A model generated the notes under the pieces. That model was not told the DNA's origin. It searched no databases and saw only the letters and a list, made by a program, of their open reading frames with translations. From Oscillospiraceae bacterium (GTDB lineage Bacteria > Bacillota > Clostridia > Oscillospirales > Oscillospiraceae), in contig DAOUQJ010000008.1 in NCBI GenBank assembly GCA_030625685.1, forward strand, positions 62,001 through 126,000: 64,000 nt of DNA. The letters run 5' to 3'. Position 1 is the first letter of the stretch. Every line of letters starts with the position of its first letter. The position numbers were made by a program, and so were the translations under genes. Positions 16,457 through 26,301 of the stretch are shown here, piece by piece.

Positions 16457-18319
16457 GTGCTAGAAAATGAAGAATACAGTGATTTACGCTCAATTGATGA
16501 CGTTGAGGCTAGCGCATTATGCGATCACCTCCGAGAGAGACTTGTTGATGTAGTTTCTGAAACAGGTGGACATCTTTCATCGAATTTGGGAGTAGTAGAA
16601 CTGACTGTAGCCATTCACCGAGTATTTGATACTACTGTGGATCGGTTGGTTTTTGATGTAGGGCATCAGTGTTATGTTCATAAAATACTTACGGGTAGAG
16701 ATGGACAAATGAAGAGTATCCGACAATATAAAGGGCTTGCAGGATTTCCAAAACCTAACGAATCAAATCATGATGCATTTATTGCAGGACATGCCTCCAA
16801 TGCTGTTTCAGTCGCACTCGGCATGGCAACGGCACGAACAATAACGAACTCAGATTATCATGTGATTGCATTGCTCGGTGATGGTGCATTAACTGGTGGA
16901 CTTGCTTATGAAGGATTATCTTCAGCAGGACACAGTGGAGAACCATGCATAGTAATTTTGAATGATAACGGTATGTCAATTGCTGAAAACGTGGGTGGAG
17001 TTGCAAAACATTTAGCAAAACAGCGCCTCAAACCACAATATATTCATTTTAAAAATGTATATCGAAAGTTTATGAAGGCAACGTCTGTAGGTAGAGTGGT
17101 CTATCACATTACGCATAATATAAAAGAAGGTATCAAGGCACTTATCATTCCCTCAAGCATGTTTGAAGATATGGGATTTCAGTATATAGGACCCGTAGAT
17201 GGACATGATGTGAAAATGCTCACAAAACTATTAAGACATGCAAAAGAAGTGGATGGACCAGTATTAATGCATGTTCGTACTGTGAAAGGAAAAGGATATG
17301 AACCGGCAGAAAAAAATCCTGATTTTTTTCATGGAGTTAAAGCCTTTACTAAGCAGGATGGTAGTGTAAAAGAACAGTCAGTGTCTACTACCTTTTCAAA
17401 ATGTTTTGGTGAAGTGTTGCTGGAAGAAGCGCAACAAAAACCAGAGATCTGTGTCATTACTGCAGCAATGGAAGCTGGAACAGGTTTGACAAAATTTTCA
17501 GCAAAATATCCAGATCGCTTTTTTGATGTGGGCATTGCTGAGGGACATGCGGTTTCATTTGTAGGAGGCATGGCAAAACAAGGATTACTTCCAGTGTTTG
17601 CAGTGTATTCTACCTTTTTGCAACGAGGCTTCGACATGCTTATTCATGATATTGCCATACAAAATTTACATGCAATATTTTGTGTTGATCGAGCTGGACT
17701 AGTTGGAGAAGATGGAGAAACACACCATGGGGTATTTGATGTATCCTTTTTGAATACCATACCCAATATATCTATATACTGTCCCTCTAGTTTGAAAGAA
17801 CTGGAATCAATGCTTAAAAAGGCAATTGCACAAGATGGTCCCGTTGCCATTCGTTATCCACGGGGTGGTGAGGGTGATTATCGTGAGGAACACAGTAATA
17901 TCCCAGCAATCAAGTTATTAGAGGGTAAGAATATTACGTTAGTTGCATATGGCATTATGATTAATAGAGCAATCGAAGTTGCCGAAAAATTAAAACTACA
18001 AAATATTCAAGCAGAAGTCATCAAACTCAATCAAATTAAACCACTGCATATGGCAGAAATAGAACGTTCAGTAAGAAAAACATCACGTATCATGGTGATT
18101 GAAGATGGAATTGCTGCAGGTGGTATGGGAGAAAAAATACTTGTTGAATTATCCAAACGTGGAGTGAATGTGAACAAGGTTTCTCTATGCAATTGTGGCA
18201 ATGATTTTGTTCCACATGGCTCAGTGGATGAGCTATATACTTATTGTGGACTTGACAGTAAAAGTTTATTAGAAAGAGCAAAGGAGGTGTGTCAAAGTGT
18301 CTCAAAAAAAGCGGATTGA
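16457..18319 (+). CDS. dxs: 1-deoxy-D-xylulose-5-phosphate synthase
   Basis: 620 residues, TPP enzyme that condenses pyruvate with glyceraldehyde 3-phosphate, first step of the MEP pathway. Seen: TGGHLSSNLGVVELTVAIH, FDVGHQCYVHKILTGR, the TPP motif LGDGALTGGLAYEGL through LNDNGMSIAENVGG, then the transketolase domain with DVGIAEGHAVSFVGG and CVDRAGLVGEDGETHHG. GTG start at 16457 with AGGAGGTG upstream. ispD and ispF of the same pathway are at 38 kb. Confidence 0.97.
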   Translation: MLENEEYSDLRSIDDVEASALCDHLRERLVDVVSETGGHLSSNLGVVELTVAIHRVFDTTVDRLVFDVGHQCYVHKILTGRDGQMKSIRQYKGLAGFPKPNESNHDAFIAGHASNAVSVALGMATARTITNSDYHVIALLGDGALTGGLAYEGLSSAGHSGEPCIVILNDNGMSIAENVGGVAKHLAKQRLKPQYIHFKNVYRKFMKATSVGRVVYHITHNIKEGIKALIIPSSMFEDMGFQYIGPVDGHDVKMLTKLLRHAKEVDGPVLMHVRTVKGKGYEPAEKNPDFFHGVKAFTKQDGSVKEQSVSTTFSKCFGEVLLEEAQQKPEICVITAAMEAGTGLTKFSAKYPDRFFDVGIAEGHAVSFVGGMAKQGLLPVFAVYSTFLQRGFDMLIHDIAIQNLHAIFCVDRAGLVGEDGETHHGVFDVSFLNTIPNISIYCPSSLKELESMLKKAIAQDGPVAIRYPRGGEGDYREEHSNIPAIKLLEGKNITLVAYGIMINRAIEVAEKLKLQNIQAEVIKLNQIKPLHMAEIERSVRKTSRIMVIEDGIAAGGMGEKILVELSKRGVNVNKVSLCNCGNDFVPHGSVDELYTYCGLDSKSLLERAKEVCQSVSKKAD

Positions 18320-19109
18320 TGTGATCATGGTTGAAAAGCAATTGGTTGAAAGTCGTCAATTGGCGCAAAGCATGATTATGGCTGGTCAAGTATTTATTGA
18401 CAATCAAAAAATTCTTAAGGCTGGAACTTTTGTTTCTGATGATGTTAATATTGTTTTGAAAGGGAGTAAATTGCCCTATGTAAGTCGTGGAGGCTTAAAA
18501 CTTGAAAAGGCATTACACACCTTTTCAATTGACTTACAAGATATTTGTGCCATGGATGTGGGGGCATCTACAGGTGGGTTTACGGATTGCATGCTACAAA
18601 ATGGGGCCAGTAAAGTGTACGCTGTTGATGTAGGTTACGGACAGTTGGCTTGGAAGCTACGAAATGATCCGCGCGTGATTTGTATGGAGCGCACCAATGT
18701 ACGATATCTAACACCAGATATGATTGAAGACAAGTTAGATTTCATCAGTATTGATGTTTCTTTTATTTCTTTGAAACTCATTTTTCCAGTTTTGCGTAGT
18801 TTGATGAAAGATACTGCAAAAATTGTTTGTTTAATTAAACCTCAGTTTGAAGCGGGGAAAGAAAATATTGGAAAAAAAGGGGTTGTTCGTGACCCTGATG
18901 TTCATTATGCAGTACTTGAGCAGTTTTTAGAACATGCTAAAGAAAATGAGTTATATGTTCATGATATTACTTTTTCACCAGTGCGTGGTCCTGAGGGTAA
19001 CATTGAGTATTTGGGGTTTCTTGGAATCGCACCGACAAATATCTATTCTGGAGATTTGAGAAGCTTAGTCGAAGAATCTCATCATAGTTTGGGAGGAAGT
19101 GCGTCATGA
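18297..19109 (+). CDS. tlyA: TlyA-family rRNA 2'-O-methyltransferase (hemolysin A homologue)
   Basis: 270 residues. N-terminal S4 RNA-binding domain (RIDVIMVEKQLVESRQLAQ) and C-terminal FtsJ-like SAM domain (MDVGASTGGFTDCMLQNGA, then DFISIDVSFISLKLIFP and LIKPQFEAGKENIGKKGVV). In other bacteria TlyA methylates 16S and/or 23S rRNA. GTG start with AAAGGAGGTG upstream, overlapping the dxs end by 23 bases. Standard place between dxs and nadK. Confidence 0.93.
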   Translation: MSQKKRIDVIMVEKQLVESRQLAQSMIMAGQVFIDNQKILKAGTFVSDDVNIVLKGSKLPYVSRGGLKLEKALHTFSIDLQDICAMDVGASTGGFTDCMLQNGASKVYAVDVGYGQLAWKLRNDPRVICMERTNVRYLTPDMIEDKLDFISIDVSFISLKLIFPVLRSLMKDTAKIVCLIKPQFEAGKENIGKKGVVRDPDVHYAVLEQFLEHAKENELYVHDITFSPVRGPEGNIEYLGFLGIAPTNIYSGDLRSLVEESHHSLGGSAS

Positions 19110-19981
19110 GAATTATTCTATGTCCCAATCCGTTTCGGGATAAGGGCTTGATTGTTGCAAAACAAGCAGGAGAAGTATTAAGTGGGGCAGGAGCAGAGGT
19201 CGTGTATTGTTTTCCCTTTTTAATTGACAAACATTATTTAGGAAATATGATAAATGACATCACATTGAGTGATTTAAAAACAGAATTGCCACAAGCAGAT
19301 TTGCTCATTTGTTTCGGCGGGGATGGAACCATCTTGCATGTAGCCAAAGATGCTAGTGCAAATGATGTACCGGTTCTCGGAGTGAATATGGGTAGTGTCG
19401 GTTTTATGGCAGAACTGGAACAAGATGAATTAGAGAAACTTTCTGCAATTGTAAAAGATGAATATACCATTGAACAGCGGATGCTTTTTGATGTTAAGGT
19501 AATACGAGAAGGTAGGGTGTTGTTTCGCAGTGTGGCGCTCAATGATGCAGTCATTACCAAAGGAGCAGTTGCTCGTGTAGTAGAGCTCAATGTTTATGGG
19601 GATGAGGCCCTGATTTGTAATATGTTTGGAGATGGTGTAATTGTTGCTACTCCGACAGGATCAACAGCGTATTCGCTGTCTGCAGGAGGTCCCATTGTGG
19701 AACCCACAGCTGAAAACATAATAGTTACACCAATTAGTGCACATATGCTACATGCAAAAGCTTTGGTGTTGGATAAAAAACGTATCATTGACGTTACCGT
19801 ACCTAAATCTAGCCGAAAAACAGCATATTTATCTGTTGACGGCGGAAAAGCGTTTAAACTTTTTGCAGGGGATACAGTGCAAATTTGTAAAGCGAAAAGA
19901 CGCTTGAGACTTATTCGTTTGAGCAAGAAAAATTTTTATGAACTCATGAATCAGAAGTTAGAGAGGAGGACACCCTCGTGA
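19106..19981 (+). CDS. nadK: NAD kinase
   Basis: 291 residues. Makes NADP from NAD and ATP. The GGDGT motif is in LLICFGGDGTILHVAKDA near residue 75, followed by NMGSVGFMAELEQDE, the acidic segment LNDAVITKG, and the second-domain motif TPTGSTAYSLSAGGPIV. It overlaps tlyA by 4 bases and argR by 4. Confidence 0.95.
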   Translation: MRIILCPNPFRDKGLIVAKQAGEVLSGAGAEVVYCFPFLIDKHYLGNMINDITLSDLKTELPQADLLICFGGDGTILHVAKDASANDVPVLGVNMGSVGFMAELEQDELEKLSAIVKDEYTIEQRMLFDVKVIREGRVLFRSVALNDAVITKGAVARVVELNVYGDEALICNMFGDGVIVATPTGSTAYSLSAGGPIVEPTAENIIVTPISAHMLHAKALVLDKKRIIDVTVPKSSRKTAYLSVDGGKAFKLFAGDTVQICKAKRRLRLIRLSKKNFYELMNQKLERRTPS

Positions 19982-20436
19982 AATCAGAAAGACAAGAAGT
20001 CATCTTAAATATTATTAAAGAACAGGATATTGAGACTCAAGACCAGTTGTTGGCTGAGCTGAAAAGGAAGGGTGTTAAAGCAACACAGGCTACCATTTCT
20101 CGAGATATAAAATCACTTCAATTGGTAAAAGAATTGTCTCCACAAGGAAATTATCGCTATGTTGTCAGTGAGAGAAAAACTTCCATTAATATAGCAAATC
20201 GATTAAACACAATTTTTAAAGAGAGTGTGACTTCTTTCGAAGCTGCGCAAAACATTGTTGTAATTAAAACAATGCCAGGTTTGGCGTCTGCTGCCTGTTC
20301 TGCATTGGATGGCATGGATTTGCCTGAAGTGATTGGTAGTTTGGCAGGTGATGATACTGGTTTGTTAATTATGAGAGACTCAGAATCGGCACAAGAATTG
20401 TGCAGTCAAATTCAAAAGAAGCTAGACATAGGTTAA
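19978..20436 (+). CDS. argR: Arginine repressor ArgR/AhrC
   Basis: 152 residues. N-terminal winged helix (ERQEVILNIIKEQDIETQDQ, then GVKATQATISRDIKSLQLVK), C-terminal arginine-binding and hexamer domain (IKTMPGLASAACSALDGMD, IGSLAGDDTGLLIM). GTG start at 19978 with GAGAGGAGG upstream. The nadK-argR-recN order is typical of Firmicutes. No arginine operon lies in this window, so it acts elsewhere. Confidence 0.95.
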   Translation: MKSERQEVILNIIKEQDIETQDQLLAELKRKGVKATQATISRDIKSLQLVKELSPQGNYRYVVSERKTSINIANRLNTIFKESVTSFEAAQNIVVIKTMPGLASAACSALDGMDLPEVIGSLAGDDTGLLIMRDSESAQELCSQIQKKLDIG

Positions 20437-20455
20437 TAGGAAAGGGTGAAGAAAC

Positions 20456-22150
20456 ATGCTTTCCTCGCTTTATATTGAAAATATTGCTTTAATAGAGAAA
20501 CAAGAAGTTTTTTTTCAAAAAGGACTTAATGTTCTGACTGGTGAAACTGGTGCAGGGAAATCAATTGTTTTGGATTCGATTGGTGCTATTATGGGTGAGA
20601 GGATTAGTCGTGATCTTATTCGAACTGGAGAAAAAACAGCGCGCGTAGTTGGTGTGTTTTGCGATTTGCCTAAGCTTTCATGGTTTGATGAAATGGGGAT
20701 ATATCCAGATGAAAATGGAGAATTATTGATTTTTAGACAGATAGCTGAAGATGGGAAGAATGTTTGTCGAGTATCATCTACTCCTTGTACGGTTGCGCAA
20801 CTAAAAGAGTTGGGAAGACAACTTATCAATATACATGGACAACATGATAGTCAGAGGCTTTTGGATGAACGAGTGCATTTGTCGTATTTGGACAGTTTTG
20901 CTGCACTAGGGGAGACGTTTGAAGCGTTTTCAACTGCGTTTAGTGACTATCAAGCAGTTGAAAAGCAAATGGAAGCTCTTCGTATGGATGAAGCAGAAAA
21001 ATCTCGTCGCATTGACACACTAAAATACCAAATAGATGAATTGTCTAGTGCCAACTTACAAGAACATGAATTAGAAGAATTAACACAGAGACGAGATATT
21101 CTACGGAATAGTAGTACATTGACTGAAGCTGTGGAAGGTGCTTACTATGCTCTGTCAGGTGACGATGATCAAATGGGTGCAGTAGCACTGTTGTCTCAGG
21201 CGGAAAGAATGCTTGCATCTGTTGCCAATGTGACAAGCGAAATGGAAGAAGTATTCAATCAAGTTTCTGAGCTTTATTATTCAGTTGATGATATTGCGGA
21301 ACGGGTGCGTGATATGAAAGCGCAATTTGAGTTTTCACCATATGAATTAGATGAAGTTGAAAGTCGTCTGGATTTATTATATCGTTTGGGGAAAAAGTAT
21401 GGTAAGTCAACCGAGGATATGCTGGCTTATCATAGTCGTATACAAAATGAGTTAGAGTCGATAGAAATGGCTGATGAAACCTTGGAGAAACTTGAACTCG
21501 AGTCAAAGAGGTTATATGACAATGCGCTTTTGAAAGCAAGAGAGTTATCTCAAAAACGGCAAGATGCTGCAGTTTTCTTGCAAGAGAAAATTGAAGAAGA
21601 ATTAAGGCAATTGGATATGCCTAATGTGCAATTTTACGCCAATATAACAGAAAAGGAAACAATGGATCAGTTGGGGTTAGATCAGGTGCAGTTTTTTATG
21701 TCTGCCAATATTGGTGAAGAACTCAAGCCAATTCACAAAGTTGCTTCTGGTGGTGAGTTGTCACGTATTATGTTAGCCCTAAAGAATGTACTTGCCGAAA
21801 ATGATATGATAGCTACACTCATATTTGATGAAGTAGATGTAGGTGTGAGTGGTAGAGCAGCACAAAAAGTGGCTGAAAAAATGGCGCAGCTTTCTAGTCG
21901 TAGACAAATATTGTGCGTTACACATTTGACGCAAATCGCATCTATGGCAGATGTACATTTTTCAGTTCATAAAGGTGAAAAAGAAGATAGAACATATACA
22001 CATGTTCATGCCTTGTCAGAAGATGAACGCGTGTTAGAGTTAGCTAGATTAACAGGTGGAGAACATATATCAGATGCAATATTAAAAGGGGTAAAGGAAA
22101 TGTTGCTCAAATCCCGGTCATATAAGTCTGATATTGTTGTTGGGCAATAA
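20456..22150 (+). CDS. recN: DNA repair protein RecN
   Basis: 564 residues, SMC-like ATPase for double-strand-break repair. N-terminal P-loop in LTGETGAGKSIVLDSIGAI near residue 30, INIHGQHDSQRLLDE, a long coiled coil (about residues 160-370), then HKVASGGELSRIMLALKNVL (ABC signature) and LIFDEVDVGVSGRAAQKVA (Walker B). Full length for the family. AAAGGG ribosome site. Confidence 0.97.
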   Translation: MLSSLYIENIALIEKQEVFFQKGLNVLTGETGAGKSIVLDSIGAIMGERISRDLIRTGEKTARVVGVFCDLPKLSWFDEMGIYPDENGELLIFRQIAEDGKNVCRVSSTPCTVAQLKELGRQLINIHGQHDSQRLLDERVHLSYLDSFAALGETFEAFSTAFSDYQAVEKQMEALRMDEAEKSRRIDTLKYQIDELSSANLQEHELEELTQRRDILRNSSTLTEAVEGAYYALSGDDDQMGAVALLSQAERMLASVANVTSEMEEVFNQVSELYYSVDDIAERVRDMKAQFEFSPYELDEVESRLDLLYRLGKKYGKSTEDMLAYHSRIQNELESIEMADETLEKLELESKRLYDNALLKARELSQKRQDAAVFLQEKIEEELRQLDMPNVQFYANITEKETMDQLGLDQVQFFMSANIGEELKPIHKVASGGELSRIMLALKNVLAENDMIATLIFDEVDVGVSGRAAQKVAEKMAQLSSRRQILCVTHLTQIASMADVHFSVHKGEKEDRTYTHVHALSEDERVLELARLTGGEHISDAILKGVKEMLLKSRSYKSDIVVGQ

Positions 22151-22234
22151 CGAGGTGGCTTGAAAAATTTTAAGAGTGTATGTAGCTAGTAATACTATTA
22201 CATTAGAATACTAAGGGATGAAGGAACGGAAAAT

Positions 22235-23461
22235 ATGAAAATTTATGATGAATTGATTGAGCGTGGGCTTATCGCACAGGTTACGGATGAAGCTGAAATT
22301 AAAGAAATGATTGATACTGGTAAAGCAGTTTTTTATATTGGATTTGACCCTACAGCTGATTCATTACATGTGGGACACTTTATGGCGCTGTGTCTAATGA
22401 AACGCTTGCAAATGGCAGGAAACCGTCCAATTGCTTTGATTGGTGGGGGAACGGGTATGATTGGTGACCCATCAGGCAGAACCGACATGCGTACAGTCAT
22501 GACAAAAGAAATGATAGAGCACAATTGTGACTGCTTCAAAAAGCAAATGGAAAAATTCATTGAATTTGGCGACGACAAAGCTATCATGGTAAATAATGCT
22601 GACTGGCTCATGGGTTTGAATTATGTAGATTTACTTCGTGAAGTGGGCGCATGTTTTTCTGTAAATACGATGTTGCGTGCAGAATGCTATAAAAATCGCA
22701 TGGAAAAAGGCCTGAGTTTTTTAGAGTTTAATTATATGATTATGCAAGCATATGATTTTTATCATTTGTACCAAAACTATGGCTGCAATATGCAGTTTGG
22801 TGGAGACGATCAGTGGTCAAACATGCTAGCAGGCACGGAACTTATTCGTCGTAAATTAGGTGAAGATGCTTACGCAATGACAATTACATTGCTGCTTACT
22901 TCTGAAGGAAAGAAAATGGGAAAAACGATGGGTGGAGCTGTTTGGCTTGATCCTGAAAAGACATCACCATATGAATTTTATCAGTACTGGAGAAATGTCG
23001 AAGATGCAGATGTATTGAATTGTATACGTATGTTGACCTTTTTACCACTAGATGAAATCAAATCAATGGAATCATGGGAAGGCAGTGAACTCAATCGCGC
23101 AAAAGAGATTTTGGCGTTTGAGCTCACGAAAATGATTCATGGTGAGAATGAAGCACAAAAAGCACAAGAAACAGCTAGAGGTCTCTTTGGAAATACAGGG
23201 AATACAGAAAATATGCCTGCAACTAAACTATATAGTGATGTATTTACAGATGGAAAAATCACTCTCATTGATTTGATTGTTAACTGTGGACTTGCACCTT
23301 CGAAAGGTGAGGCGAGAAGACTCATTCAGCAAGGTGGAATTATGTTGGCAGGCGAAAAAGTTAAAGAAATATCTTCCACCTGTAAAATAGAAGATTTCTC
23401 GGGAGAGGGAATTGTCATTAAAAAAGGGAAAAAAGTATTCCATCGTGCTTATATGGAATGA
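22235..23461 (+). CDS. tyrS: Tyrosyl-tRNA synthetase
   Basis: 408 residues, class I synthetase. HIGH-type motif in [15 protein letters not shown] near residue 38, KMSKS-type loop KKMGKTMGG near residue 228, C-terminal S4-like domain ([19 protein letters not shown]). The short 84-base gap before it has no T-box, unlike many Firmicute tyrS genes, but holds a perfect 13-base hyphenated palindrome at 22189-22201. AAGGAA ribosome site. Confidence 0.97.
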   Translation: MKIYDELIERGLIAQVTDEAEIKEMIDTGKAVFYIGFDPTADSLHVGHFMALCLMKRLQMAGNRPIALIGGGTGMIGDPSGRTDMRTVMTKEMIEHNCDCFKKQMEKFIEFGDDKAIMVNNADWLMGLNYVDLLREVGACFSVNTMLRAECYKNRMEKGLSFLEFNYMIMQAYDFYHLYQNYGCNMQFGGDDQWSNMLAGTELIRRKLGEDAYAMTITLLLTSEGKKMGKTMGGAVWLDPEKTSPYEFYQYWRNVEDADVLNCIRMLTFLPLDEIKSMESWEGSELNRAKEILAFELTKMIHGENEAQKAQETARGLFGNTGNTENMPATKLYSDVFTDGKITLIDLIVNCGLAPSKGEARRLIQQGGIMLAGEKVKEISSTCKIEDFSGEGIVIKKGKKVFHRAYME

Positions 23462-23507
23462 TTTGATTAGAAAATTTTATTCTTGAAGAGTTAATCATTG
23501 TATAATA

Positions 23508-23545
23508 ATAAAAAAAGAGCGTTGTGCAAAACACAACGCTCTTTA
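23508..23545. terminator. Bidirectional terminator between tyrS and ireB
   Basis: AAAGAGCGTTGTG (23514-23526) and CACAACGCTCTTT (23532-23544) form a 13-bp stem. On the minus strand it is followed by seven T, so it is strongest for the ireB side. Confidence 0.88.
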
Positions 23546-23568
23546 AGATATATAAGATGAAGTTTAAA

Positions 23569-23820
23569 TTAAGTATCGGACAAATAGCTTTTTACTAGCT
23601 CTTGCAATAATTCATCGCGGTCAATGTGACGAATTAGCGCTCTTGCATTTCCGTGAGTTGTAATATAGGTTGGGTCTTCAGAGAGAATATACCCGACAAT
23701 TTGGTTGATAGGATTATGACCACGTTCTTGTAATGCATGGTAGACAGTAGCAAGGGTAGCTTTAATTTCTTCGCTCTTATCTAGATTAATTTGAAATTTA
23801 CGAGTATAGTCTAAATTCAA
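23569..23820 (-). CDS. ireB: IreB-family regulatory phosphoprotein (UPF0297)
   Basis: 83 residues. IreB is a small substrate of the PrkC/IreK kinase, described in Enterococcus as a negative regulator of cephalosporin resistance. Signature [20 protein letters not shown] near residue 37, then [20 protein letters not shown] take TTG 23820 as the start because GAGGTG lies 6 bases upstream; a GTG three codons earlier is part of that ribosome site. A threonine close to the N-terminus (LDYTRKF) could be a phosphosite. The kinase and phosphatase genes are at 53-56 kb. Confidence 0.9.
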   Translation of the reverse strand: MNLDYTRKFQINLDKSEEIKATLATVYHALQERGHNPINQIVGYILSEDPTYITTHGNARALIRHIDRDELLQELVKSYLSDT

Positions 23821-23903
23821 TGAATTCACCTCATTATTGTTGTATATAGTTTATTAAACAGATTTTAACATAATAATACTGGAAAAGTAAAGATGCAAAT
23901 TTA

Positions 23904-26285
23904 TTATCGAAGAGTAGCATTAAATTCAGTTGTCAAACTTTGAAGAATGTTGGCGATTTCATCGTCTGCCTCTTGTGAGGTGAGGCTTCGGTTATCAGAA
24001 CGAAATAGTAGATTGAATGCGATGCTTTTCGTATCTTTAGGAAGGTTTTCATCAACATAGATATCAAACAAAGTGACTTGTTTGAGTAGATCTCCTGCTG
24101 ATTGGGTGATGCATGTTTCTAAAGCACCTACTGTGGTTTTTTTGTCAACCAACAATGCGATATCTCGACTCATAGAAGGATATTTAGGAAGTGGCGCATA
24201 TTGTGGGATTCCGCCAAGGTTTTGTAAGATGGAATCAAAAGGTATTTCGGCGCAATACAAAGCGGTATCGACATTGTAGTTTTTAGCAACGGTAGGATGA
24301 ATTTCACCAAGTACGCCAATTACCTTATCGTCAATTAGCATGTTGGCACATCTGCCTGGGTGATAGGATGGATTGGTGGTATTGGCGACAAATTTGACGT
24401 TTTTAATACGTAAGGTTTCTAAGATGCATTCCACAGCGCCTTTGAGTGTGAAAAAGTCCATATCATCACCAAAAGCACCCAAACATAGGACTTTGGGTTC
24501 ATCAGCTAATCCGTCTTCTTTTGCAAAATATGTGCGACCCATTTCGTATAACAAGACATTTTTGTTTCGATAATTGTAGTTTTTTGCAAGTATTTCTAAC
24601 ATGGAGGGTAGGACAGTTGTACGCATAATTGAAGTATCTTCGCCCAAAGGATTCATTATTTTAATAGAATTGCGCAATGGAGAGTCAGCATTTAGAAGAA
24701 TTTTGTCATAGTATGTGGGGCTAATGAAGGAATATGTGATAATTTCATTATAACCCATAGAACGGCAAATGGAACCCAACTCTTTTTCTAAAAGTTCTTT
24801 CGGGGAGAAACCGCCTTGGGTTGTTTCACCTCTCATTGATGTTGTGGGAATATGATTATATCCGTAAAAACGTGCTACCTCTTCAGCAAGGTCGGAATAA
24901 TGCATGACATCGCCACGCCATGATGGTACGGTGACAAGTTCTCCTTCAACGGTGAAACCAAGACTTGTTAGAATGTCGCACATAGTTTTTGTTTCAATTT
25001 GTGTGCCAAGTAAAGAATTGATTTTATTGGGTTGAAGTTCAAGTTGAGTAGGGTTAGGTACGTAATTGAGGATATCAATGACACCATCGAGAACTTCACC
25101 AGCTTGGAGTAGTTCCACTAGTTCGCAGGCGCGATTAATTGCTGGCAATGTGTTGAGGATATCAAGGCCTTTTTCAAATTTGGCAGATGCTTCTGTACGC
25201 ATACCGAGAGATAATGCGGTTTTACGTACGGCAGTTCCATTGAAATTTGCAGATTCAAAAACAACGTCAATAGTGTCATCCATGATTTCACTGTTTTCTC
25301 CGCCCATAATTCCAGCCAAACCAACTGCTCGAGTTTCATCTGCAATGACAAGGTCGGTTTGATGTAGTGAGCGTACGGTTCCGTCCAAAGTGGTGAGTGT
25401 TTCACCTTCGGTCGCGTGACGCACAATGATTTTTCCACCTTTGACATAGCGATAATCAAAGGCGTGCATTGGTTGTCCGTATTCTAGCATAACATAGTTT
25501 GTGATATCTACAATATTGTTGATGGGACGCACACCAGACGCACGTAGACGCTCTCTCATCCATTGTGGAGATGGTTCGACTTTTACATTGTGGACCATAC
25601 GGGCGGTGTATCTAGGGCATAGATCTTCGGCTGGAACGTCTACGTCTAGTAGTGAGAAGATATCTCCATTGCCACCACCGTTTACTACAGGGGTGTGTAG
25701 GTTCAGTTCTTTATTAAATGTCGCTGAAGCTTCGCGTGCAAGACCGATGACAGAGAGACAATCAGGACGGTTTGGTGTGATTTCAAATTCAACCACTTTG
25801 TCCAAAGACCCAATGACTTCGCGGATATCTTGACCAATTTCACAGGGGATTTGATTTAATATGAAGATGCCATCTTCAACGGCTTCTGGAAAGTCTCCAG
25901 TAGTGAGATTGAGTTCAGCGATAGAACAAAGCATCCCATAGGACATTTCTCCTCTGAGTTCATTGGCTTTTATTTCAATGTTGCCAGGTAGCTTACTGCC
26001 ATCTTTAGCTACTGGCACTAGGTCATTTTCGTTGATGTTTTGTGCACCTGTAACAATTTGAACAGGAGAGTCTTCACCAATGTCGATTTGACAAATCCAA
26101 AGTTTATCTGAATTGCTGTGCTTTTGAAGAGAAGTGATTTTGCCTACTACTACATTTTGAATTTCAATGCCTAAGTCTTCAGTTGCTTCTACTTTTGAAC
26201 CAGAAAGTGTCATTTCTTCAGCAAAAGTACGATCATCAGCATCAATTGTTACAAATTCATTGAGCCATTTACGAGATAATAACAT
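23904..26285 (-). CDS. pheT: Phenylalanyl-tRNA synthetase beta subunit
   Basis: 793 residues. Domains in order: tRNA-binding EMAP-like domain (about 40-150), B3/B4 editing domain with TPNRPDCLSVIGLARE near 173, B5 domain, catalytic-like core, and C-terminal anticodon-binding domain (YPSMSRDIALLVDKKTTVG near 705). It follows pheS by 16 bases and is under the same T-box. Nothing unusual. Confidence 0.97.
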   Translation of the reverse strand: MLLSRKWLNEFVTIDADDRTFAEEMTLSGSKVEATEDLGIEIQNVVVGKITSLQKHSNSDKLWICQIDIGEDSPVQIVTGAQNINENDLVPVAKDGSKLPGNIEIKANELRGEMSYGMLCSIAELNLTTGDFPEAVEDGIFILNQIPCEIGQDIREVIGSLDKVVEFEITPNRPDCLSVIGLAREASATFNKELNLHTPVVNGGGNGDIFSLLDVDVPAEDLCPRYTARMVHNVKVEPSPQWMRERLRASGVRPINNIVDITNYVMLEYGQPMHAFDYRYVKGGKIIVRHATEGETLTTLDGTVRSLHQTDLVIADETRAVGLAGIMGGENSEIMDDTIDVVFESANFNGTAVRKTALSLGMRTEASAKFEKGLDILNTLPAINRACELVELLQAGEVLDGVIDILNYVPNPTQLELQPNKINSLLGTQIETKTMCDILTSLGFTVEGELVTVPSWRGDVMHYSDLAEEVARFYGYNHIPTTSMRGETTQGGFSPKELLEKELGSICRSMGYNEIITYSFISPTYYDKILLNADSPLRNSIKIMNPLGEDTSIMRTTVLPSMLEILAKNYNYRNKNVLLYEMGRTYFAKEDGLADEPKVLCLGAFGDDMDFFTLKGAVECILETLRIKNVKFVANTTNPSYHPGRCANMLIDDKVIGVLGEIHPTVAKNYNVDTALYCAEIPFDSILQNLGGIPQYAPLPKYPSMSRDIALLVDKKTTVGALETCITQSAGDLLKQVTLFDIYVDENLPKDTKSIAFNLLFRSDNRSLTSQEADDEIANILQSLTTEFNATLR

Positions 26286-26301
26286 AATGAGTTCCCCTTT
26301 C

